Source: Isoetes taiwanensis (taxonomy: Eukaryota > Streptophyta > Lycopodiopsida > Isoetales > Isoetaceae). From it: DNA of 64,000 nt. A program made the translations under genes and the position numbers. The stretch covers positions 62,001 to 126,000 of the forward strand of contig JAJEKV010000131.1 of NCBI GenBank assembly GCA_021234155.1, written 5' to 3'. Below the pieces are notes generated by a model. The model made no database searches. It was not told the DNA's origin and saw nothing but the letters and a program-made list of their open reading frames with translations. This document shows, in pieces, positions 37,045 through 48,210 of the stretch (its first letter is position 1; each line of letters opens with the position of its first letter).

Positions 37045-38617
37045 TATTAGTTAAGATTTGTTGAGAAATTCAGACACGTTTTTGGAGTATTCGAAACTTT
37101 GAATAGACAAGCAACCGATGATGGTGTTAATTTAATGAGGCAAAGAATTCGTTTCTCACTAGTAATGGTGCCGAGCGTTGCTGGGCCGATCCTTTGAGGC
37201 AAATATCCTAGCCACAGCGCTCCTCTTTGCATTTTTGGTAGTGTACAGGTACGCCTATTATACAACAACTTTGATGATTATTGAAGTGCAGGGGGGTTAC
37301 AATTTCAACTGAGCAATTTTGCCATGTTCTGCAATCGCTTATTGTCTTTTGATTCTTCTTACAGATGTGTAAGAATCGAAACAACCTCCTACTTTTTAAG
37401 GATGAGAACGCACTTTTGTTTTGAGATGTGGGTTTGGGGTTTGACATTTACCATATTAAATCAAATTAAATTAATGATCTAAACAAACACCGAATGTTTT
37501 GTAGCTATGTGGGACAACAAATGTCTACTCCAATGTGAATACGCCCCTTTCAACAGATGCAACCATTGGTGCAACAAATGTTCAAGCCAATGTGAATATG
37601 CCCCTTCAAATGTAAGCAACCGGATTAGAATATGCAACCAAGTCCTAGACATGTGATACATTTCGGGCATTTTGCATTGGCAAAGATTGCCATGATTGAA
37701 ATGGAAGGCTAAGGGACAGATGTATAACCGTGCTAATGGGCACAAATTCAAAAGTGGTTTGGGTTGATTCCAATGTTCTCAAATGTTGGTTCGAATCTTT
37801 GGATAACATGGGGCCGAAATCTGCGGGGAAAATAATATATGATCGGTAGGGACAATCCTTCAAAAGGAATGGAGAAAATTGACATATTACACGGTCACAA
37901 AGATCCTTGAGCCCTCTATGATCTCCCCGCTCCATTCTACAAGGAACAGCTCCATTCTCAGGAACAAAAGTTGTATGTGGGTGGGATGACATAAAGACAT
38001 AACGTTATAAAGTCTACTTACGTCAACTTATTGTAAATCACCCAGGCTTTGGGCAAAGCATTTCTGCGCAAAGATTGGCAAGACGAAAGGGCAAGACACC
38101 ATAAACATCATATCTTTCTCGTATAGATAGGATCTAATTACTATCTAGGACAATCTTTGACAATATTATCGATGAAGTTAGGAGGGTTATTTCGTGCTTT
38201 TACGCTTTGATCATGAAAACTTCCATTTCGAGATATATATGACACAAGGCCTCGATATTCTCAGCTGTCATGTACCATATTTACTTCCAAGCAACTACAC
38301 CATGTTGTGCTAAAAGGACTAAAGTTTAGATGCGACGCTTTACGGATACAAACATATATCCTTATTTGAACGTTTGTATTCCCTATCGATGTAATCTTTC
38401 TCATTTCGTTATCTCCACTTATTACGATCTTTGATCAATAAGTGCATAAATCCTTCTTCCGACGCCAAAGAATACAGTGTGGCCGGACTCATTGACCAAG
38501 TGCACGTATCAAAGGTTCTCTACTACAATTTCAACTTTTCAAAATTGAATATATATCTTATATTTCTACCCAAAAATTCCATACTAAAGTTTTAGAGACA
38601 TGGAAGAAGGATCTCAC

Positions 38618-38890
38618 CCGAGCCAAAGGGAGCGTGCATTCTCTAGAACTTCTGTTGCTTTCGTGTCATATTCCCTCCACCTTTCAATGAAATCAACAAA
38701 TTAAAAAAAGTGCAAGTTCTAAGAATTTTTTAAATGAAACGTACTTCCTCTGCTGCAGGCGGTGCTGACGTTCGGAAGCCCGGAGATGGACATGCCAGGC
38801 AGCATCCTCCTCCCGCCATGCTCTGTTAATGCTACTATCTAAGGACATAAGGAATGCATGGGCAACGTCTCCCGCGCTCGCCGCCGCCAT
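38618..38890 (-). pseudogene. Two exons of an unidentified gene inside the Helitron
   Basis: Exon 38,890-38,745 starts MAAASAGDVAHAFLMSLDSS and ends in phase 2 at a GTACGT donor. Exon 38,680-38,618, after an AG acceptor, completes the split Lys codon and reads WREYDTKATEVLENARSLWL up to a GTGAGA donor. The join is in frame, with helical, charged sequence (REEDAAWHVHLRASERQ) suggesting a coiled coil. The family is not recognised. Phase-compatible exons with both splice sites are typical of Helitron gene capture. Confidence 0.6.
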
Positions 38891-38992
38891 GGTGCGGTAC
38901 ATCTTTGCTTCAAATAGTTTCTCGCAGATAGGCTACTGGGTTATGCCCCTTGGATCTGCAAGTTTATCTCCCTTACATTTGGCCGTCCAACT

Positions 38993-39056
38993 TCTAGACC
39001 AAATCTGGACCGCCCAATTTAGGTTCTAGACCAAATCTGGACCGCCCAATTTAGGG
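38993..39056. repeat. 32-bp tandem duplication near the Helitron 5' end
   Basis: TTCTAGACCAAATCTGGACC plus GCCCAATTTAGG occurs twice. Confidence 0.9.
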
Positions 39057-39851
39057 CGCGATGCACTACTTACACCAAAACATTATAATATAAGAAGATA
39101 GCTAAAAAACAGCAAGGAAACCTAAGAGCCATGGACGCCCACGAAGCAACATCTGGAGAAAAAAAAACCGAGCAAATTGGGGCCATTCTCCGGACTGCTG
39201 CAAGATGAAGAATAGGAAAGGCTTTAACTTATTAGGCTTACGATGGGTAATCTGGCTGTGCTTTTCCTGGCATAACAAGTTGCATAACAAGTTGAATCTG
39301 GTCACTGCATAACAAGTTGCCCTTCAATGGAAAACCGCGATCAACATGTGTGTTTTTGAGCAAACAACAGTGTGTTTTTGAGCTTTTTGCTTCAGGCCCA
39401 GCCTGGCTTTTTTTATCATGTTCTGTCTCTGCCCTTTTTTTATTGTGCAAATCTAGCAAACAAATCGTTGCCCCGTATTAAATTATCCGCAAACGATTCA
39501 GGGATAATATGCTTGATGCTAGAAGCATTCACCTTATTCCGTTTTAATACTTTTCTTCAAAGCATCCCATGTCAAGCGCTGATACTCGGGGCAGCTTTTA
39601 TCCTTCTGTCCATTTTTTCAGCATCAGCCTTGATTCTTCTGTTTAAATGGTATTCACTGGTCCTTGGCACCTCGACCGCTATAGCTAGACTCTCTGAGTT
39701 AGACGGTTAGATCATAATAATCTCTGAGCCCAATGGTTTAAGACCTGTGGAATACTTGCCTTAGATAGAATATAAAGAAAGACAAGTGGTATTTAGAATT
39801 GAACTGAATTGAATCGACGGGTTTTTTATCGTCCAAGAAGAGCACTAAGCT

Positions 39852-41393
39852 ATATGAGGAGGAGACGCGGTCTTACAACATTCTTGTAGAACTTTGTGGT
39901 ACGAAGGGTGAGGAGGCTACTCATGGCACAAGCAAGTAAAGAAGTGGCAGTCATGACCAAGAAAGTAGTCCTGTAACAATGCGACCCAAAGCACTGGTCA
40001 CTGCCCACCGCCACTTGTCGGTCATACAAAAACCCAGCCAATCTGACGGAGAGGAAATAAGTCCCCAAAGCCTTGGCAACATAGGTAAAGTTTTGCAGAG
40101 TGCCAAAGTTTTTTAGACCAAAAATTTCGGCTATGATGGTATAGAGAACAGCCCATCAAGCTCCAATAGAAATCCCCACTAAAATGGATCCAAGGAACGA
40201 GCTCCCGGAATGGCTATGCCCGTAACAAGGTTTCCGGCTGCCGAATTCCAAGCACCGGGGCCAAAAACAGGGGCCTTGGAACGGCTTTTTTAAGGAGATG
40301 GTCTGATAAAAACCCACCCGACCCTCCAAGGAAATCCCAAATGCTGAGCAAAGCAACAAAAGTGTTGGTTTGGAGGTCGGAGTAGCCAAGAGCGATGCCA
40401 ATCTGCCCCAAATTGTTGTATACAGTAAGCGCTGCACCCACTCCACATGTGGTAGATATGAAAATGAAAATCATGTCCAGGCTTTTGACGGCCTGAAACA
40501 CAGTGAAATCGTCGCCGTAGCTGGGGGCTACGATATCTGGAATTTTTGGGGCCTCAATCTGAGGCTCCTCAACGCCGTTTATCTGAAGCCAAATCTCCTC
40601 CACAGGCTGAAAATTTGCAGAGAACATGACAATCGGAATGGGCAGCAGAAGAATGAATACCATGGCAGCAAACAAGCCCTTGGCTACATTGTTGGACAAA
40701 TTCTTTACATGTTGTGTCACAATCATGACCATTAAATACGCAGCAAGGAGCAGAACAGCGAAGAGGAGCTTATACATGATTCTGGAGTCGTTGGAAGAGG
40801 CACGATCCGGCAGAGGCAGCTCTCGGATGAGGAAACGTAAAACAGATTGGGAGGGCGTATGGGAAGCATCCGAAAGCAGAAGAATAAATGCGCTGGGATT
40901 TGTGGAGAACCAGGCTTGGAAGATCAGAGTGAAGGAAGCCCCGCTGAGGCCTTGGGTGCTGTCTAGCAGGCTGAGAAGCATGCTCTGATTGTTTGGAAAA
41001 TTATTGGCGCATACCACCAACACTGCAGTCGTGGTGAACGCTACCGAGGCCCCCACTATGCATATATACAAGCATAACTCCCACACTTGTGGATGCGCTA
41101 CCCTATGGGTCACCGAGAGCCATATCATCACATACCCAACAATATTTAGCCCTGACCCTATCCCAAGCACCACCCATGACCCCCATGTTGTACACCACCC
41201 CCGACACTATCCCCGCCAAGGTGCCTAGCTCCTTGAAGAAACTCATTGTGTTTATCTCCTCCTGATTGTAGCCTAGCGAGGTCTTGATGTGCTCCGAAAA
41301 GAGACTGAAGGTGTTCAGCGAACCTCCTGACGATACCATCACATAGAAGCTCGCTAGTGCAACCATCCATCTGCTCGCTTCCATTCGTCTCAT
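39852..41393 (-). pseudogene. Nodulin-like (NFD4-type) MFS transporter pseudogene
   Basis: The minus strand starts MRRMEASRWMVALASFYVMV and continues SGGSLNTFSLFSEHIKTSLG and NTMSFFKELGTLAGI, the hallmark N-terminus of plant nodulin-like major facilitator proteins. Next come ELCLYICIVGAS, NFPNNQSMLLSLLDSTQGLSGA, a long central loop, IFISTTCGVGAALTVYNNLGQIG, and the C-terminal YTIIAEIFGLKNFGTLQNF. These are membrane proteins of about 12 helices; substrates are mostly unknown. The frame is broken by one extra G near 41,165, by two shifts near 40,200-40,250, and by a TGA where the family has a coding residue (GA*WAVLY, near 40,157). No introns are visible. It lies wholly inside the inverted repeat and is almost certainly not functional. 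Confidence 0.9.
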
Positions 41394-42114
41394 TCTTTCC
41401 TCAAATTGATTCTATCTCTCCATTGTTTGCCTCCACCCGCTAGCTATGCATGAGTGGACCAAAGTGGTCTTTCCTTAAGTCGTTCAACCATTTCCTAGTG
41501 TCATCATAAAACATCGACGAGTCTCTCATTCCCATCCACACCCGCTAGCTATGCATGAGCTAGCAAAAATACACATGTTGATCTCCATTGAATGGCAACT
41601 TGTTATGCAGTGACCAGATTCAACTTGTTATGCAACTAGTTATGCCAGGAAAAGCACAACCAGATTACCCATCGTAAGCCTAATAAGTTAACGCCTTTCC
41701 TATTCTTCATCTTGCAGCAGTCCGGAGAATGGCCCCAGTTTGCTCGGTTTTTTTTTTTCTCCAGATGTTGCTTCGTGGGCGTCCATGGCTCTTAGGTTTC
41801 CTTGTTGTTTGTTAGGTATGAGAAACGAATTCTTTGCCTCATTAAATTAACACCATCATCTTTTCGCCATTATCGGTTGCTTGTCTATTCAAAGTTTCGA
41901 ATACTCCAAAAACGTGTTTGAATTTCTCAACAAATCTTAACTAATATCCAAAAACGTGTCTGAATTTCTCAACAAATCTTAACTAATATGTGTCGGCAAC
42001 TCTATCACATCACCATGCACACCTTATGCCAGCCCATAATAATAAATATGCCAGCCTGTAATGCATGGGTTGCGGATGGGGGGCATGAGAAACTCCCTCA
42101 TCTTAATACCCTTA

Positions 42115-42985
42115 GGGTGGCTTCACACTCGCCGTTATATTATGTTAAACTCTTAATATAACGGCACCTCCTTTATGTTAGAATAACATAGCCAGGAGAT
42201 TTCACTTCACAATGGCAGTTACAGTAAAAATTAATATAATAAAAACTGTTAGAGATGCTTCAGACTGCATTGCATCCTTCTGTTAGATTAAAGATTAGCA
42301 TAATAGAAATTGTTTAAGATTGCTTCACACTGCAAAACGCTGTTACATTAGATCCAAAACTAGTATAACAGCTGCCGTTAAAGATTGATTCACACTGAAT
42401 CCCGCTGTTAGCCCAAACAAGCTTGAACACAAACGAAAGCATGAGCAATACAGATTCAAGCGGACATAATATCAAAATAGCAAGTGATTGAGTATAGAAA
42501 AGGATGATATTAGAAGGAAAATACTGATTTTGCAATCTTGGATGAGCTTTCAGGCACGATTCTTTTATGCTACCAAAAACAATCACAAAACTGTAAAGAA
42601 CTGATCTTTCCTGTTACAAGGAGCTATTGTGCACTGTAAAATCATCTACAAGCATCAAATCCACCATCAGAGACCACCGTAAATGCTTTAGGGCTGCCCA
42701 AAACGCGATCTTCCGCCTTCAATCCTTCTTAACGGAGCTTAAGGGATGGTCTTGGTAGGGGCTAAGTTAGGACGGCAAATTTTAGGGCCAGTTAGCTGTC
42801 GTTTAGGTTTAACCTAACGGAAACCCAATATGAAGCAGAGTTAAGATGCACCGTTTGCCTAACTGTACCGCTAAGTTTTAATCCCTTCCTAATTTAACAG
42901 CAAATCCTAACGACACTAATGTGAAGGCCAGTTAGCTCGATTTTCTTAACATAACGGGATTTAACCCCTCAGTGTGAAGTGGCCC
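42115..42985. mobile_element. PIF/Harbinger-like non-autonomous element, TTA target duplication
   Basis: The ends GGGTGGCTTCACACT (42,115) and AGTGTGAAGTGGCCC (42,985) are inverted copies matching at 12 or 13 of 15 positions, flanked by TTA on both sides (42,112-42,114 and 42,986-42,988). A TTA duplication with GGG-starting terminal repeats fits PIF/Harbinger. Length is 871 bp and no transposase is encoded. Inside, degenerate units of about 69 bp repeat TTCACACTG...CGCTGTTA (42,180-42,410), resembling the end itself. It ends about 120 bp before the dioxygenase start codon, so it forms its promoter region. Confidence 0.82.
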
Positions 42986-43106
42986 TTATTAGGATAGAAT
43001 AAAATAGGATAGGATAGGATAAAATATGGGTGAATGAGAAACCAACATCCAAACACACTCGCCCATTCTCCTTGATTGCTTTGTCTTGCTTCCAACGTTT
43101 CTCATC

Positions 43107-44434
43107 ATGGTTCTTTGCTCGTCCTCCTTGCCAAGAGGTGTGAAGTTCTTGGTGGAATCTGGTGTTCCCATAGATGAAATCCCTGATAAATATATCAAAC
43201 CATTGGATAAACGTCCAATCATGGATGAGGTGATGCCTGGCGATTCGATTCCAGTGATTGACCTTCAAGGGCTGATTGATGGATCAAATCTTGAAAAAGT
43301 GACGAAAGACATTGCTGACGCTTCAAAAACATGGGGGATCTTTCAAGTTAGCGACTAGAATTAATCTCATTTCCATTTTGATTACTTTGAGAATTCTAAT
43401 TTTGAGATTAAAATAGGTGATCAACCATGGAGTTCCAAAGCCCATGATCGAGGCTATGGTCGATGGAGTGCATGAGTTTTTTAAGTTGCCAATCGAAGAA
43501 AAGATGGTGCACTACACCGAGGAAGTGTTCAATCCTATCCGATATTGTACGAGCATGACCCCTTCTAAGGAGTCTCATATGGAGTGGCATGACCACCTCC
43601 AACATTACTTTGCTGCTGGAGACGTAGAAAACCATCCTTGGTCCCTCTTGGGCTTGCCTTCTTATGAGTAAGTCACTATCTCTTAGCTGTAGACCTTAGC
43701 AAGAAGGTCCCTCAAGTGTCAACATTTTGTAGATGATTACACTTTTATTAGGCTAATATTTTTTTCTTCCATTTCTTTGGCATCAAACTAGACGTGCAGC
43801 AAAAGAGTATGCCATGAAAATTTCATTCCTTGCAAAGCGGTTGAAGTCTGCCTTATCCCAAGGATTAGGACTTGAACCAAACTGCATCGAAAAAGATTTT
43901 GGAAAACAGGAGATCATTATGCGGTCGAACTATTATCCACCGTGTCCTAGACCTGATCTTGCGCTTGGCATGAATGGACATACGGATAGTGGTGGCATCA
44001 CTATTTTGTTACAAGACCAAGTCGGTGGATTGCAAGCTCTCAAGGATGGACGTTGGTATGCTATAAATCCCATTCCAAATGCACTTACAATAAACATTGC
44101 TGACCAAATAGAGGTATTGTAAATTTTATTTCAAAGTTATGCATATTAGGAATGAGAAAATATAATCTAAGTGGTTGAATGTTTGATGTTGTAGATCTTG
44201 AGCAATGGGGCATATAAAAGTATTGAACATCGAGTGTTGGTCAACTCAAAACTTCCACGTCTATCAATTGCAACATTCTGCAATCCTTCAAAGGATGCAT
44301 TGATTGGGCCCATGCATGAGCTTGTAGGCGAGAATAACCCACCTTTATACAAGCATACGTTGTATGGTGAGCACATCACCAACGTGTATTCGACCTACCT
44401 TGATGGAAAGCATTCCAAGCTGCTTGAAAAGTGA
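43107..44434 (+). CDS. 2-oxoglutarate/Fe(II)-dependent dioxygenase, four exons
   Basis: Exons 43,107-43,346, 43,417-43,667, 43,792-44,113 and 44,195-44,434 join through GT-AG introns with matching phases into 350 codons. The N-terminal DIOX_N block includes DSIPVIDLQGL and WGIFQVINHGVP. The Fe(II) site shows His and Asp in NGHTDSGG and the distal His in SIEHRVLVN; the 2-oxoglutarate Arg is in PRLSIATF. NYYPPCPRPDLALG is also typical. The exon layout and blocks such as LLQDQVGGLQ and ILSNGAYKSIEHR are close to feruloyl-CoA 6-hydroxylase-like and related plant oxidases of specialised metabolism. The substrate cannot be told from sequence. All key residues are present, with no break. ATG 43,107 gives the usual N-terminus; its upstream sequence is the PIF-like element. 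Confidence 0.93.
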
Positions 44435-45185
44435 TAGTAATTAATATGACAAGTATCCTTTTGTTGTCCTCACCTACTATCACTCATATCTAATTCAGTG
44501 TCAATTTTTGTTTGATAAATATTTGTTTGATGCTATTTGTTTGAAGCATCCTCGTGGTGACACGTATGTGCAAACAAAATTTTAAGAAAAGAATGCGGCA
44601 TTTATGATATGCACTTATTGTGCATTTATGGCGGCTGGCTATGGTGGCTAGAAGATTGCACAGCCTTTTTCCTATTTCGTCCTCTGCCACTGCTAAATTG
44701 TGGTGCAAATCCACATGTTCTATCTGCATTCAAGAATTCCGACCTCAAGGTATCAATAACGGTGAAGAACAAAGAGGCCAAAAAAAGAAATTTGGTTCAA
44801 ATCTTTCTAGTTCCCATCAAGCTGAATGTTTTACCATCTCGTGCTAAGGATTTCGGCTGTACGCTAAAGATTCTTTCATGCCGTTAAAGGTTTTGGCTGT
44901 GGCAAAAAATTTCATCTGTGTGATTTTGGCTGTGGCTAAAGTTTTTGTTATTCTTTTGTGGATTAAGGAAGACCCTTCTACAACAAGCTTGCCTGCACAA
45001 ATGCAATCAGATACTTCCCAAATTTTTCCTCTCAAGATGCATTTTGAACAAAGAAACAAAAGCAAATATGCTAGAACTAGATCGCAGGGGCAATGCAATG
45101 GATTCGCCTCCATCGTATATTTATGAATCCAGCAGAGCATCGATTGTTTTGGTTCCGTTTGGCAAATTACTAGCTTCAGATTATC
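44435..45185. other. 3' flank of the dioxygenase; degenerate repeats
   Basis: Words like TTTCGGCTGT / TTTTGGCTGTGGC(A/T)AAA repeat near 44,850-44,945. No gene recognised. Confidence 0.45.
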
Positions 45186-45189
45186 ATGT

Positions 45190-45480
45190 TGCAAAGAAAA
45201 CAAGGTGCTGCGCACGGAGGGTTGCCCTCCCATGGCCCAAGAGTGTGTTTTCATGTTTGTTGTCGCCGTTTCATTTTCATGGTTTTTGTTGGGTGTGTGG
45301 GGGGTTATTAATGGTTTGAACGGGGGGTTTTGTTTTGTGTTGTTTTATTTTCTTTTGTTTATGAATTGTGCATGGACCAAGGCTATTTCTAGCATGGTGC
45401 TTATGACTTGAGATCCTTGACATGAGATGTTTATTATGTTTTTTGCCTGTGCTTTACATAGCTTGTAGCAAGAGGCGCCA
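45190..45480 (-). repeat. Dispersed element, copy C (inverted)
   Basis: The reverse complement matches copy B (62,370-62,640) over about 250 bp. It includes GGGCAACCCTCCGTGCGCAGCACCTTGTTTT, the stretch with AACAACACAAAACAAAACCCCC, and GGTCCATGCACAATTCATAAAC. It is 3' of the dioxygenase gene. Confidence 0.9.
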
Positions 45481-47597
45481 TCATTGTATATTTTGCATCA
45501 ATACATTGTATGCCTTTGCTATATGCATATAGACAAAAGCCATGAGCAGAACAACACTGATCTCAAGCAGAGTGGATCAAATAAAAATGCTGCAAAAATG
45601 GTTGAGGCTTGATTTAAGATGGCTAGAATGGAAGGATATGAAAAACCGTCATGGGCTAAGGGGAAACTTTGCATGATAATCTAAAACATACATGCAATAT
45701 GCCAAGGACATGGCCTTTAGTCCAAAAGGGGCCCTATGGTCCAAAGAGGGCCTTTGGTCCAAAGAAGGACCAAAGGGAGGCGTGCATGCTATATAGTAGC
45801 TCGGGGGAGAGCTCTGGGCAGTCTGGTGGTCTTAGCTGAGGGCTCGTGGTTGGGTGGTGAGATAGCGTGCCACGTCAAGAGTCCGTTTTAATACAACACC
45901 ACCAGCTGGGAAATGAATGCAGTGGATTGCAATACTATAATAATAGATCAGCAAAAATCTCAAACAGAGTAAGGCAAAAAATTAGTGTGATAAAAATAAA
46001 GAGACAACAAACCAAACAGTTAAATTCTCATGTTTGTCCGACCTGAACATGAATCGCAAATCCAATTGAAATTTGTCAAAGACTTGTTCGATAGTCTCAC
46101 TCAAGAAATGTACATGAACTCATAAACTAGACATAGGAACACAAATATGATTGTCCTAGACTTGGTAGAATTCCGTACACCAGTGGCAACCCATTACAAG
46201 GTCCTTGTAGCTCGTTTACAAGTAGTTAATAACATGAGAGATGTTCACAAAGAGAGATGTCCACAGTGAACTTACTAGATCTGTAGTAGAGCTGCTAATC
46301 TTCAAGACAAAATTCCCACACAAAGCATGTGGACTCAAAACTGGCAATCCATTCCAAAAGTCGCTACGAAATGCAGCATTAAGGCAGATTTGGGGTCTCA
46401 AAATGGCCCATATCTTGGATGCCAGAATTCCATGTCATGTTTCTCGCGACCAATGATGTTTGCGCATTTTTTTCCAAAGTCAGTATTAGTTGGCAAGTAG
46501 AAAGAGGAGCAGGCTTACTTGGCATCCACATGGCGAAATTTCCCCGGGGGGTTCACACATGTGCGTCGACGGAGAAGGGGTTTTTTCGAAAAAAAATAGT
46601 ACGTATACCTGCGGTCGCTGATACGTTTTGGCGCCCAGATGTATGCATTTTCCACGGTCCGGTGATGGATTTCTTGGAGCTACTAAGGCGTAAGAGTACG
46701 TTTTAGGGCTTTGAATCCGAAGCTTGCTGCCAGAAAAACGTTTTAGGATTTGGTGTTTCGGAGGTAATGTTTTGAGTTTTTTTTTGTCCTGTTTCCTTGC
46801 CCATAAAACTATCTTATAGAGTTTGGTTATGAACGGAGGCCCTATTATAATGATTTGAGAAGCTGAATGCTTTATTTCGTGGCTGTTGATGTTGATACAA
46901 CAATTTGGAGCTATGCCTGAATGGCAGATGTTAGATCTATCAACAATGCGAAAGAATGCTGCACAAAAGCCACGAAACACTAGTCAAATGCCGGATATGG
47001 CACTATCACATTTCGTTTTGCCTGAAACGATTAGGCCAGGATCGCCATAGCTAACCCTTGTTGGTTGTTGCAGATGGAGAAGAATAAACAAAACGGACAT
47101 GCTAGTAGCAGACGAAATATCTGTTGAAGGCCTGTGCCTCAGCAAAAATCAGTGATATTGGAGTAGACCGATCGCTCTTATGAGGTTCCAAACCTGTTAA
47201 TAGCATTTTTGCCTTGGATGTTGCGCCTACTCGTGAGCATAGTTGATGCTTATGCTATTCAAAAGCTAGGTTATTTGAGGGCGAGTGACACTGATATGGC
47301 TAATACATTGTTTTACATGAGCAGAGGTAAGCATCTGTTACCTTGTTTGTTCCTGCAAGTTAGATGGTCTATTGTTCCCATATAACTTCGTTTCAGGATC
47401 ATGCTTAGCTGCATATTTGATGGACAAGCAAGGGCGATGCCTCTTGATGATTGTTAGTTTATGTGGCATGGTATTGTCTTATGTACAATGAGATGACAGA
47501 AAAATATGCTGCCAAACTGAGTTTAACGTGTTTCCAACATACAGGTAGGCTACATGAATAAATACTGGACCTGCAATATTGAATGTTGATCATGTAT
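45481..47597. other. No recognisable gene
   Basis: Repeats of GGTCCAAAG(G/A)(G/A)GG lie at 45,718-45,778. A frame around 47,205-47,330 (AYAIQKLGYLRASDTDMANTL-like) is exon-like and followed by GGTAAG, but I cannot name it. Confidence 0.4.
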
Positions 47598-47602
47598 TGC
47601 AG

Positions 47603-47656
47603 AGTTGGATATGTTGTCCTTACAAGTGTAGATAGAGATGACCTACCTGATGGAGG
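47603..47656 (+). pseudogene. Lipoyl synthase exon fragment
   Basis: After a CAG acceptor, the frame reads VGYVVLTSVDRDDLPDGG, the invariant block of radical-SAM lipoyl synthases, which attach sulfur to octanoyl groups in mitochondria or plastids. No other part of the enzyme (neither Cys cluster) is found nearby. It sits 80 bp from the LINE breakpoint at 47,735. Confidence 0.75.
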
Positions 47657-48210
47657 CAAGAAAGTTCCCTTACTCCTGCTATACCAGGTATCAATTTGTG
47701 GTATATGCTATGCTAACTTAAAAGTAAGTTACTTCATGTGGATTTAATTTGGTTCTCTAAGATCTCCTCCCCAATTTGAAGATTAGGATTGTGGGGATCA
47801 TTCTGGAGCTGAGTTCTAACATCCCTCATTTGAGCTAAGAGATTATCCTTATGTCTAGATCTCTTTTTAAATGCAGACTTTGACCAGTTCTTAATCCAAG
47901 ATTTGATCTGCTTGAGCTTGAAATAAAAGTTTTTCATAGATTGGGAGCCATAGGGAGTGTCCATGTCATTTTGACATTGACCATTTTGTCCATTTTGCAG
48001 ATTTAAGATGAAATTCTTGAAGTCTAGACAGAACTTCTCACTGTGGAGGAGAGAACAATTGAACTTAAATGGAGTGTTCCCCTCCTTTGGCAAGTTTAGC
48101 AAGTGAGTGGTGTGAAGAAATTGAGGCTGATGATCTGAAATGGAGGTGGCCTCATCACTGCTCACATAACAATTATCCCAAAATGACCCTGATGAATTCG
48201 AGACATAGAA

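Larger units (their letters stand above)
37159..39098 (-). mobile_element. Complete non-autonomous Helitron, 1,940 bp
   Basis: On the minus strand it begins TCTTCTTATATTATAATG and ends with the hairpin GCCCAGC-AAC-GCTCGGC, CACCATTA and CTAG. It sits between A (37,158) and T (39,099). The matching right arm of the inverted repeat keeps the empty site (TTTCTCA then TACCTAAC), which fixes both borders. TC...CTAG ends and A/T target agree with Helitrons. No Rep/helicase is encoded, so it is non-autonomous. It carries two exons of an unidentified gene. Confidence 0.88.
37045..41988. repeat. Large inverted repeat enclosing an MFS pseudogene
   Basis: The left arm (37,045-37,158 continued at 39,099-39,350) matches the reverse complement of the right arm (41,988 down to about 41,565) almost base for base over about 350 bp. 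An example is CTAAGAGCCATGGACGCCCA at about 39,123 with its inverse at about 41,777. The left arm is interrupted by the Helitron at 37,159-39,098. The right arm has an extra 44-bp internal duplication near 41,930-41,988. No clear target-site duplication flanks the arms. It may be a foldback or Pack-type element that picked up the transporter gene, or a local inverted duplication. Confidence 0.88.
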
